Shown here piece after piece: positions 42,701 through 50,666 of a stretch of 64,000 nt of DNA (the stretch's first letter is position 1; each line of letters starts with the position of its first letter). Location: contig CAUEFX010000007.1 of the NCBI GenBank assembly GCA_958477465.1, positions 1-64,000 on the forward strand. Direction: 5' to 3'. The notes below the pieces were generated by a model, which did no database searches, was not told the DNA's origin, and worked only from the letters and a program-made list of their open reading frames with translations. This stretch comes from an uncultured Bacteroides sp. Its GTDB lineage: Bacteria; Bacteroidota; Bacteroidia; Bacteroidales; Bacteroidaceae. The translations under genes and the position numbers were made by a program.

Positions 42701-43358
42701 ACTTTATTGCTAATTGGAAGTCGATCTCCCCTCTAAAGTTCGGGAAGACATAGTCGGAAACATAGATATCGCTCGTATTCTGGTTTTCTCCGTTAGCTCC
42801 GATCGCCTTGCCCGTCATACGATGAGTGCCGTGGCTACCTGTTGAACCGGTAAATGAGAGATAACCGATACGCTCTTCGCTTCCGGTCTGCGCACGGCTA
42901 CCGAATACATAAAATTTATAAGCACGGTTTTTGTTCAGGTTTTTAAAACGGAAACTACCGTTACCGCCCGTTCCCTCGATATAAAAATAATCCTGGGTGG
43001 CTGTAGCTATTGCCAAATCACCCAGTTCCTTCTGATCCGGAGCAAGGAGTCCACCGTTACGGATACCGTTGGCCGAGAACTGTTTGGTAACCTCCATCAC
43101 AAATCCGGTACCCTCATTGGAACCGTTCACCAAATCCAATGTACTTCCATAACCCGGTGCTATGGCATTGTTCCAGTAATGTCCGTTCACATCCGGACCT
43201 TCCGTCACATTTCCATCCGAACCGTTGTTTTTGCCGAAATCAATATAAACAACTTGTTTCAGCACACCTTCATTCTTACTCTCTACCGAATCGGACGCCC
43301 TCGATGAAAGCAGCCAGCCGATGCAGCATAGTAATAGAAAAACTGTAACTTTTCTCAT
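36729..43358 (-). CDS. Giant secreted multi-module protein with SGNH domain, three YIDFG repeats and discoidin-like domains
   Basis: 2209 residues with a signal peptide (KVTVFLLLCCIGWLLSSRAS). Rough order: two about 200-residue repeats each starting YIDFG and ending HINAMKIEE (residues about 38-237 and 244-455); a Big-type domain; a SusE/F-like region; an SGNH hydrolase (about 745-935: SYMGSSVANGSG, SIGGNTTANL, SLGNEG, NDAYHPNAAGH); a LamG-like domain; a third YIDFG repeat (about 1140-1345); two discoidin-like domains; two cadherin-like beta sandwiches; two more discoidin-like domains; and a sorting-type tail ending GVYVVRLDNGKEIKTGKLIV. It lies in the glycan cluster, after the six-hairpin glycosidase gene. 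It probably binds and de-esterifies a complex glycan. The YIDFG domain is not one I can name. Confidence 0.85.
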   Translation of the reverse strand: MRKVTVFLLLCCIGWLLSSRASDSVESKNEGVLKQVVYIDFGKNNGSDGNVTEGPDVNGHYWNNAIAPGYGSTLDLVNGSNEGTGFVMEVTKQFSANGIRNGGLLAPDQKELGDLAIATATQDYFYIEGTGGNGSFRFKNLNKNRAYKFYVFGSRAQTGSEERIGYLSFTGSTGSHGTHRMTGKAIGANGENQNTSDIYVSDYVFPNFRGEIDFQLAIKSGNFAHINAMKIEEYGEIDPYAVKQNFYIDFGRNDGSNGHITAGADVNNHYWNNAFEKDNFFVSKGSMLKLINSSNIQTDVEMVLETGFRANGRNNGGLLNPDPALLGDLAITTATEDYIFIEKGGTDVPGIIAFNNLNPYSGYRFHIYGCRDREPDRIGLFTFAGENSSTGTYKVGGANSGGTGINHPVDRIYVSDVIYPDANGSIRLTINLYAENFVHINAMKIEECTNDLIVKASSISLSGEDITESGQTSKIQATILPEGAVYPAIQWKIDNEAVARIDDQGVVYPKTNGKVKVTATIEYDDKTLSDEIEINISGQLTNAFFTGTAVEEDAEMKMITDLRGTITNFFEVYTSLKGSGSFSFYRDLGNGKKLVYGKGASEGTLAVDGEPIQTDVTGPARISINLTDNTYEILPITSLNIVGSSTSTGTDVTKGLPLEYQGKGVWATRLALNGGDPRFNFIINKSAAECLKRIKGTNRVIKQSQGESYGMTLEDIRTNMNGGEFYVEINLKDYTYTVSCGETEALKISYMGSSVANGSGTPDMHGYAYMYTQLLNKRHEEGRGLAWKTSNISIGGNTTANLLDRWERDLLSNCSSYVIYGLSLGNEGVHDRGEAAYNSYRDGMLQAIKQAEDAGIVPVMANNYTRADYNESDYNYVKKLNLLIHEWDLPSINTLGAIDDGKGRWASGYENDAYHPNAAGHQEFCYAIVPSLFDALEAGKPLPKRVQGTSCELGRKTTSNQIEWIPEETVHPFTVSFDIQTSGTGTIAWFENESGNGFFKINADGTLVYESPLTGKIQSEAAVNTGDWKRVTLTHYYAWGNTSLYINDTKVGDLPEKLSPKKFVLGSNLAPDQILYRELFFWRAGMNAEEIAYVNQGKMMKSSLEIYAPLGGEQALENLAQSTNELKLVNAGFTMDQKLYIDFGKSDGANGNITEKDANGNFWNNAVKTASGTEYVLVNSFNQPLDYKMCLTSSFLSNGIQNGGLLAPDAELLGDFAVNTATQDYFFIEENNGAEKGGIDFKNLNPEKAYKFYVFGSRTDDKDRTGLLTFTGTNSYQGTHQMGGLNIAKGDVTGSVKNQNNSTIFVSEAIYPAADGTIHFELARYAGRFAHINAMKIEEYSVAYASGSSPIISTTPANGMGVRVARIHSVSGGFNNEGAENMLLDKNVSGNGNKKWCYNSANNFVIIELSDYYDVDKFVIEDCKTREPGNPNLSEYYIYVSTTGTADADWKEVAHEINQSDVMYKIKEVTPVKARYIKLVPKISGNTVRIYGFKIYGRKSFDSVYDNDLISVGKPVIMQQDAPNVQNAPVALFDGETKAANSKWSTSTGGDKYVVVDLEDNYAVSEFKLYDAASVDSKAENIKGCIISASQNLSDWEVLADINDKADENIKEVKLASAKVARYIKLEIPADRLGTSGALNLYEFNIFGKLDINAADASLVTLQVEGNSLTPAFDAERTAYSVNVAKEVEKVSIKAEARNPESEVSGDLGEKSLALGENNFFITVKSADKTAEKVYTVKVYRADKSAIAGIESLSIEGIELDPAFSPSTHLYRMETKSPKVVVAAKATSEYAKINGIGEIELADGLNELNVEVVSEDGKNKDSYTIMLYNTSRLLSVASPDGKGKRIVNVDSYSSMTGAHENPFKLLRGWKENLTGDNMKWCDTSAAPYVIFSLADIYTINHIEFRDCKTVESGWANVPAYSVYVSTTDTLEGSWKEIIRETGVASVDEKVKSFDPVDARFVKFVPSKGDNAIRIYGFDIYGEFKEAIDRDGVISVGKTIMNCSAGTNEMLTAANALDGREGTAWTFTKRTATLEIDLEKAYTIDKFVLTDSLDRISGYRVAISQDGTNWETVGEQTFADVNIDKKVISLDEPVETRYVRLTIPSTAQQGTTCIREFEVYESNRPIGIKNLDDAANAGELSIWPNPVSRGTKVHLNDNGQVSVCSLQGVLLAEYYFPTDCVIPTDGLKAGVYVVRLDNGKEIKTGKLIVK

Positions 43359-43387
43359 GTTTTTTGATAATTAGAAATTAAGAAAAT

Positions 43388-43428
43388 ACAGGCCCGACAG
43401 ATAGCATCGAGCTACCTGCCTGACCTGT
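43388..43428. terminator. Intergenic hairpin between the six-hairpin glycosidase and the 2209-residue gene
   Basis: Arms CAGATAGC (43398-43405) and GCTACCTG (43411-43418) pair with one mismatch, with outer ACAGG (43388-43392)/CCTGT (43424-43428). No U-tract is present. Similar hairpins lie in other gaps of this cluster. Confidence 0.4.
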
Positions 43429-43469
43429 AGTATGAATTATTAGAATAGCGTCATTCTATTATTCCCGAC

Positions 43470-46433
43470 TCAAGGAATCATCACTTTTTGTGAATACACC
43501 TCTTTGTCACATTCCAATGAAACGGTATAAATACCTTTGTGAAGATTGCTTCCGATATGAAACACACCGCTCTGTTGTTTTTTGGCAACAAGTGATTTTC
43601 CTGCCATATCGAACAAGGTTACCGTATCAGCCTGCAAATCGTTCTTCAATTGCACTTTTACTTTTCCTTCATCAGAAGTCAACGAAAAAAGAGAATTATC
43701 CTGGTTCAACTGTGCCAGACCGACTACTTTTTCCTCCAAAACAATGCTGACCGTCTGTTCTCCTGTCAGGTTCCGGGGAATTTCAGGAGTATCCATCACA
43801 ACACCATTGAGTTTGAACTCTTTGATCTGATTTCCGGTACCTTCCAATTTCACATTAAGCAACATGTCTCCATATTTCAATCGGGTAAGCTCGAATGATT
43901 TGATTTCTTTAGGTAAGAACGGTTCGAAACGCAGTTTCTCGTCTTCAAAACGCATACCTACCATACCGTACCAAACCATACGCAGGAATCCGGTTGCCGA
44001 CCAGGTCTGGTGTTGGAGTCCGCCCCAATGACCACCGGTCTGCCATCCTCCGTCAGGATAACCGTCTTTCGGATCATAAATTTCCCAGAAATCATCACCA
44101 CCCTTATTCAAACCGAGATCGATCAAGTTAAGCAATTCGAATGTGAAACGGTCATAATCACCAGTTCTGGTACAAGCATCTGCATAGAATGCATTTACAA
44201 ACGGCCAGATCATCATGTTGTGACGTCCGGGCTTAGCATCGCTGAAGCGTTTGAAGTGCGGATAGATAGAAGGCAAACCGAATTTAGTAACCTGTATCTG
44301 AGAAATAATCTTCTCTGCCTCTGCCGGTGATACGATGTCAAACAGAATGGCAAATGAGTTACCCAAACCTTCCTGGAACGGATGCAGATCTCCATTCTGG
44401 TCGATCAGGTAGTTGAACTTACCGGTTTCCGCATCGAAGAGGTGAGTGCGGATGTTCTGTTTCAGGTTTGTAGCCTTTTCTTCCATCTCAGCAGCAGTCT
44501 CAGTCTCTCCCAAAACAGTAGCGACATGTGCCAGGATGCGATATGCTTCGTAATAAATACAGTTCGTACTCAAACATTTAATCTTCGTATGTGCCGGATG
44601 GTTGACAACAGCTCCTCCCTTATCGTTGCCGGCCCATACAGGTTCTTCATATCCGGCAATACCGTCATTGAACACGGAAGGACCTGTAAACAGTCCGTAT
44701 TGAGTATCAAATACCGGGTTATTGTCACGCTTCATTGCCTCCAACTGATGAATGGTGTTCACTCCACTCTTCAAGATCTGACTCAGGAACTCTTTATCAC
44801 CGGTCATCTTATAGTATTCATAAGCACCTGTCACCCAGATTATCTTATCCCAATATTCTGCACCGATAGTCTGCTGATCATTCTTATCCAACAGATGCAG
44901 CAGTGAATTCTTTGAGATTTCCGGCTGCAACAACGGGAAGCCGTTCCATACATTGATAGACAGGTCGCGTGTCCAGTTTCCATCATAACGGGCTCCTGCA
45001 TTCAGGATACCATTCTGAGTCGTATTGAGGTTCACTGTCCATAAAGCCAGTTCGTATGCAGCTTTCAGGTCAGCATTGTCAGTGATGATTTCCGGTTGTG
45101 CGGCCGGTTTTCCATAAACCTCGAATTCACGGATACGTGCCAATCCGTTCTGACATTCATAAGGAATTTCCAATTTCAAGTAACGGGTGGTACAAGGTAC
45201 TGTCGGTACACCTTCTTTACGTACTTGCTTCGCATCATCATATTTACCGTCGAATACCAGTTTCCAATCATCATCCTTACCGGCGAAGCTGCAGGCATAT
45301 ACTCTATATCCGGTCAGCCAATCTTCACTGTCCACCAATACAAACTTGCTGATGTCATATTCCTGTTCCAGGTCGATTACTACCCAGCCATCCGTATCTG
45401 CTTTCTTTCCGTATGCCCAAGGATTATTGGCATCTTTACCTTCAACAGCCTCTGTATTTCCATCAAGAATGTTGGCAGGTGTTTCCCGAACGCCCCAACT
45501 GTTATGATAGTCGACAATAGTTTTTCCGGTACTGATTATTTCTTCATTCAGCGGACGTACATAGGTACCGTAAACGTCTACACCGTAAATACGTATATAA
45601 GAATCGGCCGGGTCTCTTACCGGTACAAACTTGATATAACGTGCCTCTACCGGTGTGATCCGTTTCAGTTTTACATCCTGGTCGCCTACATTCGTTTCAT
45701 GGATAATCTCTGTCCAATCTTCCTCTGCCACTCCGGTTGTACTAACGTACACTTTATATTCCGGCAAGTTGCGGACACCGCTTCCCGTTTCCAAAGTTCT
45801 TCCGTCGCGGAAACCGAATTTATTGATGGAATAAATAGCCGGCAAAGAGAATATTACCCATGGATCTTCCTTGGCATTATAAGCCCACTTGCTGCTCTTA
45901 TTGCCGTTTATCAGATCCTGGCTTAACAGTAAGTTGTAAGGATGCTCGGAATCATTGGCTCTTCCGCTGCAAGCATAAATGTTCAGGATTCTTTTTCCAC
46001 GGCCATCCAGAGATGAAGCGGAGATCAGATCATCCTTTGTCACCACCATGGTCATGTTCTTGGTATCGAGTGTAATCTTGAACGAGCCTTCGTCGTTCAT
46101 AATGAACTTGTAGTCGTCATTGGTCACACGGGAGTTCTCGACGTGGCGGATTTTGTGCGTTTTGCCGATTACAACGGCTTCATTGGGCACTTCCGCATTC
46201 AAACAGTCGATCCACAAATCCGGCTTTGTCTTCAGCAAGAATTTAAAATCATTGCGTTTCATCTTTCCGGTCCATGTAAAGATCCCATCTCCCTCGTCAT
46301 CCATCAGGTAGGCTTTCTCAGCGCTCCAACCGCAGTCGAAAGCGGCGCCTACCACATAGATTTTAGAGAACTCCTCGGCTCTAACAGCCATCAGAGTAAA
46401 CAAGCATAAAAATAAAGTTAACAGCTTTTTCAT
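43470..46433 (-). CDS. Secreted six-hairpin ((alpha/alpha)6) glycosidase with SusF-like and discoidin-like domains
   Basis: 987 residues with signal peptide KKLLTLFLCLFTLMAVRAEE. An N-terminal SusE/F-like starch-binding-type domain (IYVVGAAFDCGWSAEKAYLM) comes first. Two discoidin-like domains follow (GFRDGRTLETGSGVRNLPEY and SKFVLVDSEDWLTGYRVYAC). The catalytic half is an alpha/alpha barrel of the GH37/GH63/GH78 type: NAGARYDGNWTRDLSINVW gives a candidate acid Asp or Glu region, then WDKIIWVTGAYEYYKMTGD, IWPFVNAFYADACTRTGD and GYPDGGWQTGGHWGGLQHQT. The sorting-type tail ends KGIYTVSLECDKEVYSQKVM. The exact GH family is not clear by eye. It lies between the GH3 and the 2209-residue gene. Confidence 0.83.
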   Translation of the reverse strand: MKKLLTLFLCLFTLMAVRAEEFSKIYVVGAAFDCGWSAEKAYLMDDEGDGIFTWTGKMKRNDFKFLLKTKPDLWIDCLNAEVPNEAVVIGKTHKIRHVENSRVTNDDYKFIMNDEGSFKITLDTKNMTMVVTKDDLISASSLDGRGKRILNIYACSGRANDSEHPYNLLLSQDLINGNKSSKWAYNAKEDPWVIFSLPAIYSINKFGFRDGRTLETGSGVRNLPEYKVYVSTTGVAEEDWTEIIHETNVGDQDVKLKRITPVEARYIKFVPVRDPADSYIRIYGVDVYGTYVRPLNEEIISTGKTIVDYHNSWGVRETPANILDGNTEAVEGKDANNPWAYGKKADTDGWVVIDLEQEYDISKFVLVDSEDWLTGYRVYACSFAGKDDDWKLVFDGKYDDAKQVRKEGVPTVPCTTRYLKLEIPYECQNGLARIREFEVYGKPAAQPEIITDNADLKAAYELALWTVNLNTTQNGILNAGARYDGNWTRDLSINVWNGFPLLQPEISKNSLLHLLDKNDQQTIGAEYWDKIIWVTGAYEYYKMTGDKEFLSQILKSGVNTIHQLEAMKRDNNPVFDTQYGLFTGPSVFNDGIAGYEEPVWAGNDKGGAVVNHPAHTKIKCLSTNCIYYEAYRILAHVATVLGETETAAEMEEKATNLKQNIRTHLFDAETGKFNYLIDQNGDLHPFQEGLGNSFAILFDIVSPAEAEKIISQIQVTKFGLPSIYPHFKRFSDAKPGRHNMMIWPFVNAFYADACTRTGDYDRFTFELLNLIDLGLNKGGDDFWEIYDPKDGYPDGGWQTGGHWGGLQHQTWSATGFLRMVWYGMVGMRFEDEKLRFEPFLPKEIKSFELTRLKYGDMLLNVKLEGTGNQIKEFKLNGVVMDTPEIPRNLTGEQTVSIVLEEKVVGLAQLNQDNSLFSLTSDEGKVKVQLKNDLQADTVTLFDMAGKSLVAKKQQSGVFHIGSNLHKGIYTVSLECDKEVYSQKVMIP

Positions 46434-46516
46434 ACGTAATTATTTAACAGATTAAACATTCATTATATTATAAAATTTCCATCAGCATACGCTTATATGT
46501 CGAAACGGAAAAAGAG

Positions 46517-49500
46517 TCATTTTACTATAAATTTCCCGTTTACACTTTTTTCACCGGTATTCATCTGAACGAGATACATCCCCTGTGACAGGCCGTCTGT
46601 CTGAATGCAATCCGTATTGTAGAAACTGCTCTTCAGCACACCGGAAGTATTATAAACATCGACTTTGGATACCACACCCAAGCCGATTGTTACAGGTTCA
46701 CCTGCTCTCACTACCGTGGGAAGCAGGTAAACTTTATCAGCAGCAACAACCGGCTCAACGCCGGTTGTTTTCTTTACTGTCACTTCTTCTTTCAACGGCA
46801 GGTCACCGGAAGAGAAGCCAATGCTTATGTTGTAATTACCTTCATCTACAACGAAGGAAGTCTGATCCACATCATAGAAAGAGAAGGCGTCTTCCGATAA
46901 GAGGAATTCTACTTTCTGAGATTCACCCGGCTTCAGGTATACCTTCTTGAAAGCTTTCAACTCCTTCAACGGACGTTCTACTTTGCTCTCTCCATTCTTG
47001 CCTACATACAATTGTACCACCTGTGCACCGGCAACGTCTCCCGTGTTCTTCAGTTCGCATACTACTTTCAAGATAGCATCGGCACCCTCAGCAGGTTCTA
47101 CAGTCATCTGCGACAGGTTGAATGTGGTATAGGAAAGTCCGTATCCAAACGGATATTGTACGGATTTTCCGGATTTGTCATATCCACGATAACCCATAAA
47201 CACCCCTTCAGTAAACACGACATGTTTGTCGTTGTCCGAATCGTAATAGCTGTTGTAAGTCGGATTATCAGCCCATTTCTTTTCGAATGTCACCGGTAAT
47301 TTTCCGGACGGATTTACGTCACCGAACAGAATCTCTCCCAGAGCCGTTCCACCTTCCTGTCCGGGATACCATGCCCACAACAGTCCGTGCAGACGACGTA
47401 CCCAAGACTGCATTTCCACATTACCGCCGGCAGTAACCACACCGACAATCGGAGTAGTGGCATTAGCCTTTGATATGACTTTCGAGATCAGTTCTTTCTG
47501 TTTGGAAGGCAAAGCGAAAGTACGGTCTCCTGCTTCCGCCTCGCTGCTGGAGTCGTGTCCGAAGCAGGCAATCACTACATCGGCATCGTTCATACGTGCC
47601 TGGAAGTAATCTTCGCCACCCACTTTCGTCCAGTAGAAATCAACGACAGCAGCGCCTGACCCCTGATAATATTCCACTTTGACAGCATAAGTCTTGCCTG
47701 CCGACAAGCTCCTCTGATAAGTCTTATATCTTTCCTGACCGGCATTCCAGTCATCGATAACCAGCTTATTGTCGATATACAACCGGAAACCGTCATCACC
47801 ACCCAGATGGAAGATGTATTGTCCGTCTTCTGTGGGGCGCAGTTCTGCCGTCCAACGTACACTGTAATTCGATGTACCGGTTCCTTCGACTCCCGTACCG
47901 TTCTGGAAGTTGAAGTTTATATTGGCATCTACTTTCGTACCGACCGGAGTACCGGACAGATTGGTATTGTTGAAGTATTCTCCCTTGAAACCGTGTTCAT
48001 CGGAACCGGATGCCACATATACGTTATTATCCAGATGATCGTACTCATCTACATATTCCACCTCAATGCCTTTCTGTGCACCGATTGCTTTAATTCCTTC
48101 CAGGAAGCTCACATAATGGATCGGAGTTACCCGTCCGCTACCGCCTCCGGTGAGGTAATGCAAAGCGTTCTGACCGACAACGGCTACTTTTTTAATCTTA
48201 TCGGCTTTCAGAGGCAAAATACTCTGTTCATTCTTCAGAAGAACAATACCTTCACGTGCCACTTCCAACGCTGTTTTTACAGAAGTCGGATTATCTTCGG
48301 GAATGCTGGAATCCAGTTGTTCCTTATCCATAAACCCGAATTTTATCATCGTCTGAAGGATATGCTGTACTTTTTCATCAATCACACTCATATCCAGGTC
48401 ACCCCGGTTGATGAAATAGCGCAGACTGTCGGGATTCATTTTCTCGCCACCTGCCATTTCCAGGTCCAATCCACCCAATGCAGCGGGCAGACAGAAATGG
48501 GTAGATCCCCAGTCGGACATCAGGATTCCGTCGAATCCCCACTGGTCGCGCAATACCGTACGGAGCAACCAAGGATGATGGGTGGTCCATGTACCGTTCA
48601 ACAGGTTATAACTACTCATCACACTTCCCACTTTGGCTTCCTGAACGGCAGCTTTAAATGCTGGGAAATAGATTTCATTCAATGTACGCTCATCGATATC
48701 CGAACTGATATAGTTACGGTCGTATTCCTGGAAGTTAGCGGTGAAATGCTTGATAACCGCCATCACTCCGTTAGCCTGCAGTCCTTTGATGTATCCTACT
48801 GCCGTACGGGAAGCCAGATACGGGTCTTCACCCATGTATTCGAAATTACGTCCGCACATCGGAGCACGGTGTATATTCACCGCCGGTCCCAGCAAGATGT
48901 TCACCCCGCGTGCACGGCAATCGAGAGCCAGAGATGCTCCGTATGTACTTGCCAGATCTTCATTCCAAGTAGATGCCAGGCAGATGCCGGAAGGATAAGC
49001 CGTTGAATTTCCCCAAGTACCGACTCCCTGAGGACCATCAGACATCTTCATCTGCGGAATGCCCAGACGGGGAACAGCTTTCGTATACATCCAATCGATA
49101 CCGCCGACATACGATAATTTTTCACCTTTTGTCATCAGACGAACCAGTTCAGCAGCGCGCTCCCGCGGATCTGTAGAAGGAGTTGACGGTACTTCCGGGG
49201 CTACGGCAGGTCCGCCGGTCGGTTCACCGAACACCTGTAAGTTAGCCAATTGTACCCTATCACCGGCATGCACGCTCGAAACTTCCAACAGAAAAGCAGT
49301 GAACTCTTTCTCTGAATCTATCTGGAATTTCATCGTGGTATAGCGTCCGGGGAAATTAAAGTCTCTCCGCTCGTCCAATTCAATCCATCCCTCTTCGGGA
49401 TTATAACCGCTCAAACTCCACAATTTAGGATCACGTTCGGGAGCATCGTTGGCGGATGTCACCGTATAGGAGTTGAAACGATAAGCTTTGTCTAATACAC

Positions 49501-50590
49501 ACTGTACATAAAAACTCTTGCTTAAAGCACAATATTTTGTTGTCAATTGTTTGTCAAACAATTGCATAATTCCTTCGTTGGAACCTCCTTCCGGAGATCC
49601 GGTAACCTGTTTTCCCAAGTCCAACCCTTCGGTCACATCTGTCGGGAAATAAGGTTTCTTGCCCGCTGTATCATAAGCGTAGCCGAACAATTGCCATTCG
49701 GCAATCCGTATGTTGTCACCGGTTCCCGTAACCGTAAGACGATAATAACGCGCACTGTAAGTGACGCTTGCTGCAGGAGGACGGTTGTATGTAAACAGTG
49801 TCATATCTCCCATTCCTATCATCCGGATATTAGAGGTAGAGAGCCGGGACCAGTTCTTACCGTTCTTAGAGTATTCTAATTTCCACTTTGTTCTGTCTGT
49901 TACATCCACCCCTTTACCGGCATAAAGCATTATGCCCGTAAGTACCTTATCTTCTTTACAATCTACAGTTATTGTGATTTGGTCAGCCCCAGAAACCTCA
50001 TAATACGTATTCTCGTTATTATCTGTCAGGAAAGCCAAAGATTCATTCGGATGTGTTGTCGTGATCTCGGCCTCATCCGTAAAATCATACGGATAAGCAA
50101 CTGTAACTTTACTGGGTTTCTCTATTTTTGCAGAAGTAGCATGGATTTCAAATTTATCGATATTAGGACCGTCTTCAAATTCGGAACCCATTTTTATAGT
50201 ATTGCTACCGGCATCCAGATAAATATAGGCAGAAGTGACTGCAGTTGGGGGAGCATTCCAGTCTTTAGAGTCTTTTGTACGTAAAACGATTCGTTCATAA
50301 TCGTTTACCTTAATATAAAAGGGACGGGCCGTACCTGTAGTATATGCCTTCAGCTCATACGTTCCGGCTTGGTCTACCACTACATTTTCATACAAATAAT
50401 AAGAATCGGAATTAACATGAAAACCGTGAACATACTTATCTCCGGAGAAACCGGAAACTTGTCCTATTGTCAGGTCACCGAATAATTTGGCATCTTCGGC
50501 CTCCAAAACAATCGGAAGTTGCGCCGCTCGTGTCGTCATTCCCCAAAACAGCACTAAGAAGAGAGAGAGTCTTTGTAACAAAATATTCAT
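46517..50590 (-). CDS. Secreted GH3 beta-glycosidase with CBM6/35-like, discoidin-like and PA14 modules
   Basis: 1357 residues with signal peptide LLQRLSLFLVLFWGMTTRAA. A CBM6/35-like module begins IVLEAEDAKLFGD. Two discoidin-like domains follow (for example DPKLWSLSGYNPEEGWIELD). The GH3 N-domain has MKMSDGPQGVGTWGNSTAYP, NFEYMGEDPYLASRTAVGYI, AVIKHFTANFQEYDRNY and the nucleophile Asp in GILMSDWGS (codon near 48515). A PA14 insert (KGEYFNNTNLSGTP, FHLGGDDGFRLYIDN) interrupts the second domain, as in many GH3 glucosidases. The FN3-like end precedes a sorting-type tail (GMYLVQMNTGEKSVNGKFIV). Beta-glucosidase or beta-xylosidase activity is possible. Confidence 0.92.
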   Translation of the reverse strand: MNILLQRLSLFLVLFWGMTTRAAQLPIVLEAEDAKLFGDLTIGQVSGFSGDKYVHGFHVNSDSYYLYENVVVDQAGTYELKAYTTGTARPFYIKVNDYERIVLRTKDSKDWNAPPTAVTSAYIYLDAGSNTIKMGSEFEDGPNIDKFEIHATSAKIEKPSKVTVAYPYDFTDEAEITTTHPNESLAFLTDNNENTYYEVSGADQITITVDCKEDKVLTGIMLYAGKGVDVTDRTKWKLEYSKNGKNWSRLSTSNIRMIGMGDMTLFTYNRPPAASVTYSARYYRLTVTGTGDNIRIAEWQLFGYAYDTAGKKPYFPTDVTEGLDLGKQVTGSPEGGSNEGIMQLFDKQLTTKYCALSKSFYVQCVLDKAYRFNSYTVTSANDAPERDPKLWSLSGYNPEEGWIELDERRDFNFPGRYTTMKFQIDSEKEFTAFLLEVSSVHAGDRVQLANLQVFGEPTGGPAVAPEVPSTPSTDPRERAAELVRLMTKGEKLSYVGGIDWMYTKAVPRLGIPQMKMSDGPQGVGTWGNSTAYPSGICLASTWNEDLASTYGASLALDCRARGVNILLGPAVNIHRAPMCGRNFEYMGEDPYLASRTAVGYIKGLQANGVMAVIKHFTANFQEYDRNYISSDIDERTLNEIYFPAFKAAVQEAKVGSVMSSYNLLNGTWTTHHPWLLRTVLRDQWGFDGILMSDWGSTHFCLPAALGGLDLEMAGGEKMNPDSLRYFINRGDLDMSVIDEKVQHILQTMIKFGFMDKEQLDSSIPEDNPTSVKTALEVAREGIVLLKNEQSILPLKADKIKKVAVVGQNALHYLTGGGSGRVTPIHYVSFLEGIKAIGAQKGIEVEYVDEYDHLDNNVYVASGSDEHGFKGEYFNNTNLSGTPVGTKVDANINFNFQNGTGVEGTGTSNYSVRWTAELRPTEDGQYIFHLGGDDGFRLYIDNKLVIDDWNAGQERYKTYQRSLSAGKTYAVKVEYYQGSGAAVVDFYWTKVGGEDYFQARMNDADVVIACFGHDSSSEAEAGDRTFALPSKQKELISKVISKANATTPIVGVVTAGGNVEMQSWVRRLHGLLWAWYPGQEGGTALGEILFGDVNPSGKLPVTFEKKWADNPTYNSYYDSDNDKHVVFTEGVFMGYRGYDKSGKSVQYPFGYGLSYTTFNLSQMTVEPAEGADAILKVVCELKNTGDVAGAQVVQLYVGKNGESKVERPLKELKAFKKVYLKPGESQKVEFLLSEDAFSFYDVDQTSFVVDEGNYNISIGFSSGDLPLKEEVTVKKTTGVEPVVAADKVYLLPTVVRAGEPVTIGLGVVSKVDVYNTSGVLKSSFYNTDCIQTDGLSQGMYLVQMNTGEKSVNGKFIVK

Positions 50591-50610
50591 AATACAACTT
50601 TTTTAATAAA

Positions 50611-50646
50611 TGAACCCGGGTGGATGGCCTCACCCACTCGGGTTCA
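50611..50646. terminator. Strong intergenic hairpin between the DUF4886/GLUG gene and the GH3 gene
   Basis: Arms TGAACCCG (50611-50618) and CGGGTTCA (50639-50646) form a perfect outer stem, with further pairing of GGTG and CACC inside. In the direction of transcription it is followed by TTTATT. It could reduce GH3 expression relative to upstream genes or mark a cleavage site. Confidence 0.5.
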
Positions 50647-50666
50647 AAAAATATCAAACTTACCTA

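Noticed and set aside
47807..49006. Plus-strand open frame of 399 codons
   Set aside because: It lies antisense to the GH3 catalytic domain, whose motifs are clear; it has no family features and is a by-product of codon bias.
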